Assembly: GCF_014202995.1 (NCBI RefSeq)
Contig: NZ_JACHIA010000024.1
Location: 1-64,000 of the forward strand
Direction: 5' to 3'
Origin: Longimicrobium terrae
GTDB lineage: Bacteria > Gemmatimonadota > Gemmatimonadetes > Longimicrobiales > Longimicrobiaceae
DNA length: 64,000 bases
Below are positions 17,908-26,836 of this stretch, in pieces. Numbering within the stretch: the stretch's first letter is position 1; each line of letters starts with the position of its first letter. A program made the translations under genes and the position numbers. A model generated the notes under the pieces. It did not search any database. It was not told the origin of the DNA and saw nothing but the letters and a program-made list of their open reading frames with translations.

Positions 17908-19116
17908 ATGCCGACCTTCCGCTTCATTACCGCGGGCGAGTCACACGGCCCCGCGCTGACGGCGGTCGTCGAGGGCGCTCCGGCGGGCCTGCCCCTGTCA
18001 TCCGACGAGATCGACCGCGAACTGCGCCGCCGCCAGGGAGGCTACGGCCGCGGCGGCCGCATGCGCATCGAGTCGGACCGCGCCGAGTTTCTTTCCGGCG
18101 TGCGCCACGGCCAGGCCCTCGGATCGCCCATCGCCCTGCTGATCCGCAACCGCGACTGGGCCAACTGGACCGACGCCATGTCGCCGTCCCCCGTGGATTC
18201 CATGGGAGACGACGACGCCATGCGCCGCGTGTACCTTCCCCGTCCCGGCCACGCCGACCTCGTGGGCGCGCTCAAGTACGACCGCACCGACGCGCGCGAC
18301 ATCCTGGAACGCGCCAGCGCCCGGGAAACGGCGGCGCGGGTGGCCTGCGGCGCCGTGGCCAAGCGGCTGCTGGCGGAACTGGGGATCACCGTCGGCAGCC
18401 ACGTGGCGTCGCTGGGCGGCATCGTGGCGCGCGTGCCGGACGAACTGCCGGAAGACCTGAACGCCGCCTCCGATCCGTCCCCCGTGCGCTGCCTGGACGC
18501 GGACGCCGAAGGGGCGATGATCGACGCCATCGACGCCGCCAAGCGCGCGGGCGACACGCTGGGCGGCGTGGTGGAAGTGGTGGCCCGCGGCGTTCCGGCC
18601 GGCCTGGGCTCGCACGTGTCGTGGGACGCCAAGCTGGACGGGCGGCTGGCGCACGCGCTCATGTCCATCCAGGCCATCAAGGGCGTGGAGATCGGCCTGG
18701 GCTTCGAGGGCGCCATGCGGCCCGGCTCGCGCGTGCACGATCCCATCGTGGCGGACGCGTCGGCGGGGCGGGGCGGGGGATTCGGCCGGGCGAGCAACCG
18801 CGCCGGCGGGCTGGAGGGCGGCATCACCACCGGGCAGCCGCTGGTGGTGCGCGCCGCCATGAAGCCCATCTCCACCCTCATGCAGCCGCTGGCCACGGTG
18901 GACCTGCGGACGGGCGAGATCGCCGAAGCCGTGCGCGAGCGCAGCGACGTGTGCGCCGTCCCCGCCGCCGGCGTCGTGGCCGAGGCGATGGTGGCGCTGG
19001 TCCTGGCCGCCGCGGTGCTGGAAAAGTTCGGCGGCGACAACATGACGGATCTGCGCGCCTCGTTCGATGCGTATGTGGAGCGGATCCGCGGCCGTGGCGT
19101 CTTCGCGCCCCGCTGA
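17908..19116 (+). CDS. aroC: Chorismate synthase
   Basis: A 402-residue enzyme that converts 5-enolpyruvylshikimate-3-phosphate to chorismate using reduced FMN, the last shikimate-pathway step. Diagnostic motifs are the N-terminal FRFITAGESHGPALTAVVEG, RRRQGGYGRGGRM, the catalytic-region RETAARVACGAVAKR and GGGFGRASNRAGGLEGGITT near residue 290-310. The length fits the family. ATG 17908 places MPTFRFITAGESHG at the N-terminus as in orthologues; earlier in-frame starts add unrelated residues. Its 3' end overlaps aroK, forming a shikimate-pathway pair. Confidence 0.96.
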   Translation: MPTFRFITAGESHGPALTAVVEGAPAGLPLSSDEIDRELRRRQGGYGRGGRMRIESDRAEFLSGVRHGQALGSPIALLIRNRDWANWTDAMSPSPVDSMGDDDAMRRVYLPRPGHADLVGALKYDRTDARDILERASARETAARVACGAVAKRLLAELGITVGSHVASLGGIVARVPDELPEDLNAASDPSPVRCLDADAEGAMIDAIDAAKRAGDTLGGVVEVVARGVPAGLGSHVSWDAKLDGRLAHALMSIQAIKGVEIGLGFEGAMRPGSRVHDPIVADASAGRGGGFGRASNRAGGLEGGITTGQPLVVRAAMKPISTLMQPLATVDLRTGEIAEAVRERSDVCAVPAAGVVAEAMVALVLAAAVLEKFGGDNMTDLRASFDAYVERIRGRGVFAPR

Positions 19117-19648
19117 CGCCGTTCCCCGGCGCGTGGTGCTGCTGGGGATGATGGCGTCGGGCAAGTCGGCGGTGGGCGCGGTGCTGGCGAAGCGGCTGGG
19201 ATGGAGCCACGTGGACCTGGACCGCGAGATCGAGGCGGCGCAGGGACGCCGCGTGGCGGAGATCTTTGCCGCGGAGGGCGAGCCGGCGTTCCGCGCGCTG
19301 GAGGCCGCGGCCACGGCCCGGATCGCGGGGCGGACGGAGGTCGTACTGAGCCCCGGCGGCGGGTGGATCACCCGTCCCGCGCTGCTGGACAGCCTGGGGC
19401 CCGACACGCTTTCCGTCTGGCTGCGGGTGAGCGTGGACGAGGCGGTGCGCCGCGCGTCTGCCTCGCCGGGGGAACGGCCCTTGCTCGCCGGCCCCGACCC
19501 GGCCGGAGCCGTCCGCAGGCTCCTGGGCGAGCGCGAACCGCTGTACTCCCGGGCGGAACTGCACCTGATGACCGACGGCCGCTCCGTGCCCGCACTGGCG
19601 GACGATATCCACTCGGCACTACGCGCCCGGGGCCTCGCGCCCCGCTGA
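19094..19648 (+). CDS. aroK: Shikimate kinase
   Basis: A 184-residue P-loop kinase phosphorylating shikimate. It shows Walker A GMMASGKS (about residues 18-25), the shikimate-binding VDLDREIEAAQGRRVAEIFA (Asp and the region preceding the conserved FR in EPAFRALE), the GGG loop in LSPGGGWITR, and the lid Arg region GERPLLAG. The start is uncertain: GTG 19094 overlaps aroC by 23 bases and leaves a normal-length protein; ATG 19067 would add nine residues. It is followed by topA after 24 bases. Confidence 0.93.
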   Translation: MASSRPADAVPRRVVLLGMMASGKSAVGAVLAKRLGWSHVDLDREIEAAQGRRVAEIFAAEGEPAFRALEAAATARIAGRTEVVLSPGGGWITRPALLDSLGPDTLSVWLRVSVDEAVRRASASPGERPLLAGPDPAGAVRRLLGEREPLYSRAELHLMTDGRSVPALADDIHSALRARGLAPR

Positions 19649-19672
19649 GGGCGCATCTCTCACGATCGATTC

Positions 19673-22450
19673 ATGGCGGTCAAGAAAGACAAGCGGCTGG
19701 TGGTGGTCGAATCGCCCACCAAGGCGAAGACGATCCGGGGATTCCTTCCCGCGGGGTACGTGGTGGCCGCGTCCATGGGGCACGTCCGCGACCTTCCCGA
19801 ATCCGCCACCGAAATCCCGCCCAAGTACAAGGGCCAGGAGTGGGCGCGCCTGGGCGTGAACGTGGACGACTCGTTCGAGCCGCTCTACGTGGTGCCCGCC
19901 GGCAAGCGGAAGATCGTCGCCGAGCTCAAGGCGCTGCTCAAGGACGCGGGCGAACTCATCGTCGCGACCGACGAAGACCGCGAGGGCGAATCCATTGGAT
20001 GGCACCTGGTGCAGGTGCTGGAACCCAAGGTGCCCGTTACGCGGATCGTCTTTCACGAGATCACCCCCGAAGCCATCCGCCAGGCGCTCGCCACCCCGCG
20101 GCAGATTGACGAGGACTTGGTGCGCGCGCAGGAAACGCGGCGCATCCTGGACCGTCTGGTGGGCTACACGGTGAGCCCGCTGCTGTGGAAGAAGATCAGC
20201 ACCGGGCTCAGCGCCGGCCGCGTGCAGTCCGTCGCCGTGCGCCTGCTCGTCCGCCGCGAGCGCGAGCGCCGCGCCTTCCGCAACGCCACCTACTGGGACC
20301 TCAAGGCCACGCTGCTGCGCGGCATCACCCCGTTCGGCGCAGTGCTGACCATGGTCGGCGGCAAGCGGGTGGCCACCGGTCGCGACTTCGACGAGAACAC
20401 GGGCCAGCTCAAGTCGCGCGACGTCGTCCTTCTGGGTGAGGAAGACGCGCGTTCGCTGCAGGAGCGGCTGCGCGCGTCGGAGTGGAAGGTGGGCGAAACG
20501 GAGGAAAAGCCGACCGTGCGCCGGCCCTATCCGCCGTTCACGACGTCGACGCTGCAGCAGGAGGCCAACCGCAAGCTGCGCCTGTCCGCCCGCGACACCA
20601 TGCGGGTGGCCCAGCGCCTGTACGAAGAGGGACACATCACGTACATGCGTACGGACAGCGTCCACCTTTCCGACCAGGCCATCAAGGCGTCGCGCAGCCG
20701 CATCGAGGGGTTGTACGGCAAGGAGTTCCTGAGCCCGTCTCCGCGCCAGTTCACCACCAAGAGCAAGGGCGCGCAGGAAGCGCACGAGGCCATCCGCCCC
20801 GCGGGCACGGAGATGCGCACGGTGGATGAACTGCGCCTGGCCGGCGTGGAGCGCGCCCTGTACGACCTGATCTGGAAGCGCACCGTGGCCAGCCAGATGG
20901 CCGAAGCGCGCCTGACGTACCTGACGGCGACGATCGAGGCGGACGGCGCCACCTTCCGCGCGTCCGGCAAGCGCATCGACTTTCCCGGCTTCTTTCGCGC
21001 GTACGTGGAGGGATCGGACGATCCGGATGCGGCGCTGGAAGACCGCGAAGAGCCGCTGCCGCCGCTGAACCGGGGCGACGCGCTGGGGCTGCGCAACCTG
21101 GAGGCGGTGAGCCACACCACGCAGCCGCCGGCGCGCTACACCGAAGCCACACTGGTCAAGACGCTGGAAGCGGAGGGGATCGGCCGGCCCAGCACCTACG
21201 CCAGCATCATCGGCACGGTGATCGACCGCGGCTACGTGGAGCGGGTGAGCAACCAGCTCGTCCCCACCTTTACCGCCTTTGCGGTGACGGGCCTGCTGGA
21301 GCGCAACTTCCCCTCGCTGGTGGACACGCACTTCACCGCGCGGATGGAGGAGGAGCTGGACGAGATCGCCGAGGGCGACGCCCAGTGGCTGCCGTACCTC
21401 AAGCAGTTCTTCCTTGGGCCTGACGGGCTGGACGAAACGGTCAAGCGCGGGCAGGAGTCCATCGATCCGCGTGAAGCCAGCACGGTGACGCTGGAAGGGT
21501 GCCCGGCGCGCGTGCGCATCGGCCGCTTCGGCCCGTTCGTGGAGATGGAGTCGGACGGCGCGACCGTCACCGCGTCCATCCCCGACGGCATCGCCCCGGC
21601 GGACCTGTCGGACGAGCAGGTGGAGCAGCTGGTACGCCAGAAGGCGGAGGGCCCGGACATCCTGGGCACCGATCCCGCCACCAACGAGCCGATCTACCTC
21701 CTCCAGGGGCGGTTCGGCCCGTACGTGCAGCGCGGGCAGGCGCCCGAGGGGAGCAAGGAGAAGCCCAAGCGCGCCTCGCTGCCCAAGGGGATGAACCCCA
21801 CCAATGCCACGCTCGAGGTCGCGTTGCGGCTGCTTTCGCTGCCGCGGACGCTGGGCGTGCATCCGGAAACGGGCAAGGAGATCCAGGCCAACGCCGGGCG
21901 CTTCGGGCCGTACGTGGTGCACGACGGCGACTTCCGCTCGCTGGCCAAGGACGACGACCTGTACACGGTGGAACTGCCCCGCGCGCTGGAGCTGTTGAAG
22001 CAGCCCAAGGGCGGCCGCGGGCAGCGTGCCGCGATCGAGCCGCTGCGCACCCTGGGCGCGCACCCGGCGGACGGCGAGCCGGTGCTGCTGTTCGAGGGGC
22101 GCTACGGGCCGTACGTAAAGCACGGCGCCGTGAACGCTTCGCTCCCCAAGGGGGTAGGACCGGACGAAGTGACGCTGGAGCAGGCGGTGCCGCTGCTGGC
22201 CGAGCGCGCGCTTGCCGCTCCGGCGCCCAAGCGCGGCGCCAAGCGTGGGGCGCCCGCGGCCAAGAAGCCGGCCCCCAAGACGCCCGTGAAAAAGGCGGCG
22301 GACACGGCGGACGGCGCGGCCAAGAAGCCGGCGGCCCGCAAGCCGGCATCCAAGACGGCGTCGTCTGCGCGGACGGCGGCGGCAAAGACCACGGCGCGCA
22401 CGGCGGGGAGCAAGGCCGCGAGCGCCAGGAGCGGGGCCAAGAAGAAGTAG
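19673..22450 (+). CDS. topA: DNA topoisomerase I (type IA)
   Basis: A 925-residue enzyme relaxing negative supercoils. The N-terminal Toprim domain contains [12 protein letters not shown] and the acidic [12 protein letters not shown]; the catalytic tyrosine is Y324 in ITYMRTDS. The C-terminal part carries at least four copies of the topoisomerase C-terminal repeat marked by [27 protein letters not shown] and GRYGPYVKH, as in zinc-free bacterial TopA. No Cys4 zinc fingers are present. A tail of about 80 residues rich in Lys, Ala and Pro ends in KK and probably binds DNA non-specifically. It lies 24 bases after aroK. Confidence 0.96.
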   Translation: MAVKKDKRLVVVESPTKAKTIRGFLPAGYVVAASMGHVRDLPESATEIPPKYKGQEWARLGVNVDDSFEPLYVVPAGKRKIVAELKALLKDAGELIVATDEDREGESIGWHLVQVLEPKVPVTRIVFHEITPEAIRQALATPRQIDEDLVRAQETRRILDRLVGYTVSPLLWKKISTGLSAGRVQSVAVRLLVRRERERRAFRNATYWDLKATLLRGITPFGAVLTMVGGKRVATGRDFDENTGQLKSRDVVLLGEEDARSLQERLRASEWKVGETEEKPTVRRPYPPFTTSTLQQEANRKLRLSARDTMRVAQRLYEEGHITYMRTDSVHLSDQAIKASRSRIEGLYGKEFLSPSPRQFTTKSKGAQEAHEAIRPAGTEMRTVDELRLAGVERALYDLIWKRTVASQMAEARLTYLTATIEADGATFRASGKRIDFPGFFRAYVEGSDDPDAALEDREEPLPPLNRGDALGLRNLEAVSHTTQPPARYTEATLVKTLEAEGIGRPSTYASIIGTVIDRGYVERVSNQLVPTFTAFAVTGLLERNFPSLVDTHFTARMEEELDEIAEGDAQWLPYLKQFFLGPDGLDETVKRGQESIDPREASTVTLEGCPARVRIGRFGPFVEMESDGATVTASIPDGIAPADLSDEQVEQLVRQKAEGPDILGTDPATNEPIYLLQGRFGPYVQRGQAPEGSKEKPKRASLPKGMNPTNATLEVALRLLSLPRTLGVHPETGKEIQANAGRFGPYVVHDGDFRSLAKDDDLYTVELPRALELLKQPKGGRGQRAAIEPLRTLGAHPADGEPVLLFEGRYGPYVKHGAVNASLPKGVGPDEVTLEQAVPLLAERALAAPAPKRGAKRGAPAAKKPAPKTPVKKAADTADGAAKKPAARKPASKTASSARTAAAKTTARTAGSKAASARSGAKKK

Positions 22451-23026
22451 CCCACGTTCCGGCTGTCGCAGGAGATCCGGCCCTCCCCCGTAACGCGGGG
22501 GAGGGCGCGGCGTTTGGGGGTCCCGCCCCGTGCAAACCGCGCCGGGATGAGGGGAGAACTGCACGTCGGTGTGCTCCGGATGGTTTGGCGCGGCGGCGGG
22601 CACCCCTCTCCCCCCAGCCCCCTCTCCCGCAAGCGGGCGAGGGGGAGCCGTTCGGCGCGGGCGACGGGTTCGGCTCGCGACGCGATCCCCGCTGTCGCGG
22701 TTCCTGATGCGGTCGAAGCCCCGAACCGGACCCGCAAGCGGCCGGTGTCGGGGGTTCCCGCTGTTGGAGCGGCGGATTCAACCGCTCAACGGCGCTCGCT
22801 CACGCGGGGAAACTCGCCGGATCGCGCAGGACTCTCCGCCGCATCCAACCCTCCCCCAGGTTGTTTTGGGGGAGGGTGGGCCGGTGGTGCCGGCCCGGGT
22901 GGGGGCCGCCCGTGAGGCCGGCGGGCACCCGCCGATGATCGTTCCCGGGAGCAGTTGCTGTTTCGTTCTGATCGAAAATATCCAGCCGGTCCGCTGGATC
23001 TGAGCCTTGAAGAAGTGAGGAAGACG
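22451..23026. repeat. Intergenic block holding an inverted copy of the composite repeat
   Basis: There is no gene in these 576 bases. About 22545-22915 is a minus-orientation copy of the composite repeat: the hairpin CCCCTCTCCCGCAAGCGGG segment (22617-22645), then the complement of the GTTGAGCGG/AATCCGCCGCTC module (22711-22790), then the CCCTCCCCC/GGGGGAGGG hairpin (about 22851-22879) and GGGCCGGTGGTGCCGGCCC. A small hairpin CCCTCCCCCG/CGGGGGAGGG near 22482-22506 follows topA and may terminate it. The trmFO promoter probably lies at 22940-23000, where the DNA is AT-richer. Confidence 0.7.
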
Positions 23027-24382
23027 ATGGCGGAAGTATCGGTTGTCGGCGGGGGCCTGAGCGGCTCGGAAGCGGCGTACCAGCTCGCGGAGCGCGGCCA
23101 CGACGTGACGCTCTACGAAATGCGGCCCGTGCGCGGCACCCCCGCGCACAACACCGACCTGCTGGGCGAAATCGTCTGCTCCAACACGTTCAAGTCCGAG
23201 GACCCGCAGAACGCCCACGGACTGCTCAAGGTGGAGATGGACGCGCTGGGCGTGGGCGGCTCGCTGCTGCTGGCCTGCGCCCGCGCCGCCCGCATCCCCG
23301 GCGGCACCGCGCTGACCGTCGACCGCCGCGAGTTCGCCGAGCGGATGACCGCCGCCATCGAGGCGCATCCCCGCATCCGCGTGGTCCGCGAGGAGATGCC
23401 CGGCCTCCCCGAAGGTCCCGCCATCGTCGCCACCGGGCCGCTGACCTCGGACGCGCTCTCGGAGTGCATCCGCGGCGCGCTGGGCGCGGAGGGGCTGGCC
23501 TTCTTTGACGCCATCGCCCCCGTGGTCAGCTTCGACTCGCTGGAGATGGAGCGCATGTTCTTCGCCTCGCGCTGGGGCAAGGGCGGGCCGGAAGACTACC
23601 TGAACGCGCCCATGACGCGCGAACAGTACGAGGCGTTCATCGAAGCGCTCAAGGGCGGCGAAGGATACGAAGGGCACGACTGGGAAAACGTCCCGTACTT
23701 CGAGGGCTGCCTTCCCGTGGAAGTGATGGCCGGCCGCGGTGTGGACACGCTGCGCTTCGGGCCCATGAAGCCTGTCGGCCTCCCCGTGCCCTGGCTGGAC
23801 GGCAAGTGGGCGCACGCCGTCGTGCAGCTGCGCCGCGAGGACCGCGCGGGGAATCTGTGGAACCTGGTCGGCTTCCAGACCCGCCTCAAGATTCCCGAGC
23901 AGCGCCGCGTGTTCAAGATGATTCCGGGGCTGGAGAACGCGGAGTTCCTGCGCTGGGGCTCCATCCACCGCAACACGTACCTGAACTTTCCCGCCAGCCT
24001 GAGCGCGCACGGCTCGCTGCGCGACCGGCCGGAGCTGATCTTCGCGGGGCAGATCACCGGCGTGGAGGGCTACACGGAGTCGACGGCCACGGGCATTCTG
24101 GCGGCCGCCAACCTGGACCGCGTCATCCGCGGCGAGGAGCCCGTCATCCCCCCGCCCACCACCATGATGGGCGGGCTGATGCGCTACCTGCGGGAAAGCG
24201 ATCCCAAGCACTTCGCGCCGATGAACAGCAACTTCGGCCTGCTGGATCCGCTGCCGCACCGCGTAAAGGACAAGGACGAAAAGCGCGTCCAGCTGGCCGA
24301 GCGCGGGCGGGTGGATTTCGCCGGGTGGATGGAGGAGAACGGCGTCACCGGCGGCGTGCCCGCCGCGGCCGCCGCGCAGTGA
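23027..24382 (+). CDS. trmFO: Methylenetetrahydrofolate-tRNA-(uracil-5-)-methyltransferase TrmFO
   Basis: A 451-residue flavoprotein that makes m5U54 in the T-loop of tRNA from methylene-THF. The FAD-binding GGGLSGSEAAYQLAERG (about 8-24), LYEMRP, the Cys-containing EIVCSNTFKSED and YFEGCLPVEVMAGRG (two Cys that act in catalysis in the family), and the C-terminal AGQITGVEGYTESTATG are diagnostic. ATG 23027 follows a GTGAGGAAGACG site and starts exactly at the beta strand of the Rossmann fold; a TTG-like earlier start is not needed. The stop overlaps the GTG of xerC (GTGA). The neighbourhood topA-trmFO-xerC-hslV-hslU is a known conserved order. Confidence 0.96.
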   Translation: MAEVSVVGGGLSGSEAAYQLAERGHDVTLYEMRPVRGTPAHNTDLLGEIVCSNTFKSEDPQNAHGLLKVEMDALGVGGSLLLACARAARIPGGTALTVDRREFAERMTAAIEAHPRIRVVREEMPGLPEGPAIVATGPLTSDALSECIRGALGAEGLAFFDAIAPVVSFDSLEMERMFFASRWGKGGPEDYLNAPMTREQYEAFIEALKGGEGYEGHDWENVPYFEGCLPVEVMAGRGVDTLRFGPMKPVGLPVPWLDGKWAHAVVQLRREDRAGNLWNLVGFQTRLKIPEQRRVFKMIPGLENAEFLRWGSIHRNTYLNFPASLSAHGSLRDRPELIFAGQITGVEGYTESTATGILAAANLDRVIRGEEPVIPPPTTMMGGLMRYLRESDPKHFAPMNSNFGLLDPLPHRVKDKDEKRVQLAERGRVDFAGWMEENGVTGGVPAAAAAQ

Positions 24383-25338
24383 GCCCCGCGGGCGCGCCGT
24401 CCCCCAGCGCCGAGGCGTCGCGCGGGGGCGAGCTGGACGAGTTTCTGCGCTACGTGGCGCACGAACGGCAGCTCAGCCCGCAGACGGTGCGCGCGTACAC
24501 GGACGACCTGCGCGAATTTCAGGAGTTTCTGGACCGCTACTACGGCGCGCCGGAGTGGACGTGGGGCGGGGTGGACCGTCTGGCCATCCGTTCGTGGATG
24601 GGCGACTGCGCCACCCGCCGCGGCCTGTCGCGCACGAGCATCGCGCGCAAGCTGTCGTCCGTCCGCTCGTTCTACCGCTTTCTGCACGTGGAGGGGCGTG
24701 TGGAGGCCAACCCCGCGCGCGCCGTACGTTCGCCCAAGAAGCAGCGCGTGCTCCCGGGCTTTCTGACGCGCGAGCAGATGGACAGCGTGTTTCAGACGGC
24801 GCTGCTGCGCGCGGAGGCGGGCGGGTTTCACGGCCTGCGCAACCTGGCCATCGTGGAACTGTTCTATTCCGCGGGGCTGCGCCTGTCGGAGCTGCAGGGG
24901 CTGAACGTGGGCGACGCGGACCTGATTTCCGAGCAAATCCGGGTGATGGGCAAGGGGCGCAAGGAGCGGATCGTTCCCGTGGGGCGGATGGCGCTGCGGG
25001 CGGTGCGCGGATACTACGATGCGCGCGAGCGGATGATCGCCACGGCCACGCGGCCGGATGCGCGCGCGGTGTTCGTGGGGCAGACGGGGCGGCGGCTTTC
25101 CGTGCGGCAGATTCAGAACATCGTGGGCGAGTTTCTGCGCGGCGTGGCGGGGGAAAGCGGATTGAGCACGCACTCGCTGCGGCACAGCTTCGCCACGCAC
25201 CTGCTGGACGCCGGCGCGGACCTGATGGCCGTCAAGGAGCTTCTCGGCCACGCCAGCCTGAGCACCACGCAGATCTACACGCACACCAGCAAGGAGCGGC
25301 TCAAGGCCGTATACCGGCTGGCGCATCCGCGAGCGTGA
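24379..25338 (+). CDS. xerC: Tyrosine recombinase XerC/XerD-type
   Basis: A 319-residue tyrosine recombinase. The N-terminal SAM-like core-binding domain (about 18-115) is followed by a catalytic domain with all six residues: R168 in SAGLRLSELQGL, K192 in GKGRKERIVP, H265 and R268 in THSLRHSFATHLLDAG, H291 in LLGHASLST and nucleophile Y300. Length and context match chromosome-dimer-resolution recombinases rather than phage integrases. The GTG start overlaps the trmFO stop. In Bacillus the equivalent gene (codV/xerC) sits between trmFO and hslV, the same as here. Which of XerC or XerD it is cannot be told without the partner gene. Confidence 0.93.
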   Translation: MSPAGAPSPSAEASRGGELDEFLRYVAHERQLSPQTVRAYTDDLREFQEFLDRYYGAPEWTWGGVDRLAIRSWMGDCATRRGLSRTSIARKLSSVRSFYRFLHVEGRVEANPARAVRSPKKQRVLPGFLTREQMDSVFQTALLRAEAGGFHGLRNLAIVELFYSAGLRLSELQGLNVGDADLISEQIRVMGKGRKERIVPVGRMALRAVRGYYDARERMIATATRPDARAVFVGQTGRRLSVRQIQNIVGEFLRGVAGESGLSTHSLRHSFATHLLDAGADLMAVKELLGHASLSTTQIYTHTSKERLKAVYRLAHPRA

Positions 25339-25343
25339 ACAGA

Positions 25344-25380
25344 AGTGCGTGAGTGCGGGGTGCGTGAGTGCGTTAGTGCG
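25344..25380. repeat. Short GTGCGTGAGTGCG-type tandem repeat
   Basis: Four to five variants of the unit AGTGCGT/TGCGTGAG run without gap just after the xerC stop. A second array with the same units lies at 63853-63880 after aspS. Both lie just downstream of genes. Confidence 0.7.
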
Positions 25381-25424
25381 AAACAGCGGGAACGGCTCTG
25401 AGATCGTGCGGGAGGCGGGCTCCA

Positions 25425-26095
25425 GGGCGGCCCCCACCCGGGCCGGCACCACCGGCCCACCCTCCCCCAAAAAAGACTGGGGGAGGGTTGTTGGGGCGGA
25501 AGGCTCGGCGCGACCTGGCGAGTTCCCGGCGTGGGCGGATTGTGTTGAGCGTCTGAATCCGCGGCTCAGATAGCGGCTCCCCCCGACTGGCGGCCGCTGT
25601 CGCGTCCACGATCGGGGCTTGTACCGCATGCGCCAACCGGGCGATGTGGCGGCCGCGGTCCGCGAAGGCGGACTTCGTGTGTTTCGAGGCGCGGTTTCAA
25701 CCGCCGGGCTGGTCCCGCCGACCTGCGCCGCAACCAGCCGCCGCACTGAGGTCTCCCCCTCTCCCGCTTGCGGGAGAGGGGGCCGGGGGGAGAGGGCTGC
25801 CCGCGGCCACGCCAGACCGTCCGAGGCACACGGATCTGCCGTTCCCCCGTCCACGATCGGGGCTTGTACCGCATGCGCCAACCGGGCGATGTGGCGGCCG
25901 AAGTACGCGAAGGCGGACTTCGTGTGTTAGGCGCGGTTTCAACCGCCGGACTGGTCCCGCCGACCCGCGCCGCTGTCGCCGTACGCGCTGAGGTCTCCCC
26001 CTCTCCCGCTTGCGGGAGAGGGGGCCGGGGGGTGAGGGCTGCCCGCGGCCGCGCCAGACCGTCCGAGGCACACCGGAGTGCAGTTCTCCCCTCTC
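25425..26095 (+). repeat. Composite dispersed repeat with an internal 245-bp tandem duplication
   Basis: This is the fullest plus-orientation copy. It starts with GGGCCGGCACCACCGGCCC and a CCCTCCCCC/GGGGGAGGG hairpin, continues with the GTTGAGCG/GAATCCGC module (about 25545-25600), then two direct units beginning TCCACGATCGGGGCTTGTAC at 25605 and 25850. Each unit carries GCGAAGGCGGACTTCGTGTG, GCGGTTTCAACCGCCGG, the hairpin CCCTCTCCCGCTTGCGGGAG and CCAGACCGTCCGAGGCACAC. It fills most of the xerC-hslV gap (25339-26262), which has no supported gene; 26096-26262 should hold the hslV promoter. Confidence 0.85.
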
Positions 26096-26262
26096 CATGC
26101 GAGCCTTGTACGAGGAGGGAGCGGGGGACAGCCCGTTCACCGCTGCTCCGATCTGTTACGGGCAGTCCCGCAGCGGTTGCGTAAGGTGCGGTACCACGCG
26201 AGTTTGTGCACGGCGGCACGCAGTGCGCCCCATCAACGGATCAGCACACGACGGACGGATAG

Positions 26263-26805
26263 ATGAGCATTCCCACGTTCCACGCCACGACCATCCTCGC
26301 CGTGCGCCGCGACGGCAAGGTGGCGCTGGGCGGCGACGGCCAGGTCACCATGGGCGACGTGGTGGCCAAGTCCACGGCCACCAAGGTGCGCAAGCTGCGC
26401 GATGGCAAGGTGCTGGCGGGTTTCGCCGGCTCCGTGGCCGACGCCTTTACGCTGTTTGAGAAGTTTGAAGAAAAGCTGGAGCGCTACCCCGGCAACCTGT
26501 CGCGCGCGGCCGTAGAGCTCGCCAAGGACTGGCGTAGCGACCGCTACCTGCGCCGTCTGGAAGCGCTCCTCGCCGTAGCCGATTCCGAGAACCTGTACAT
26601 GCTCAGCGGCAACGGCGACGTCATCGCCCCCGACGACGACATCGTCGCCATCGGCAGCGGCGGCAGCTACGCACTGGCCGCCGCCCGCGCGCTCAAGGAG
26701 CACTCGGACCTGCCCGCCAACGAGATCGTGCGCAAGGCGCTGGGCATCGCGGGCGAGATCTGCATCTACACCAACCAGAACATCACCGTGCTGGAGCTGG
26801 ACTGA
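26263..26805 (+). CDS. hslV: ATP-dependent protease subunit HslV (ClpQ)
   Basis: A 180-residue proteasome-beta-like peptidase of the HslUV two-component protease. It matches the family throughout ([65 protein letters not shown]). The N-terminus is [18 protein letters not shown]: the family's catalytic N-terminal Thr aligns with the first T of ATTI, so eight residues precede it, as in the Bacillus subtilis ClpQ subtype rather than E. coli HslV. Either the leader is removed or another residue acts. hslU follows after 31 bases. Confidence 0.95.
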   Translation: MSIPTFHATTILAVRRDGKVALGGDGQVTMGDVVAKSTATKVRKLRDGKVLAGFAGSVADAFTLFEKFEEKLERYPGNLSRAAVELAKDWRSDRYLRRLEALLAVADSENLYMLSGNGDVIAPDDDIVAIGSGGSYALAAARALKEHSDLPANEIVRKALGIAGEICIYTNQNITVLELD

Positions 26806-26836
26806 CCCGCTCCCCACGTTTCAACAGAGTGAACTG

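Noticed and set aside
24379-25338. Phage or island integrase
   Set aside because: All motifs also fit XerC/XerD, there is no att-like repeat, tRNA or phage gene nearby, and the trmFO-xerC-hslV context is housekeeping.
25349-25573. Small plus-strand gene of 74 codons after xerC
   Set aside because: It is made entirely of the short tandem repeat and the composite repeat and is not kept in other copies of the element.
25425-26095. CRISPR array
   Set aside because: The repeated units are about 230 bases with internal hairpins, occur only twice in tandem and lack regular short repeats or unique spacers; no cas gene is present.
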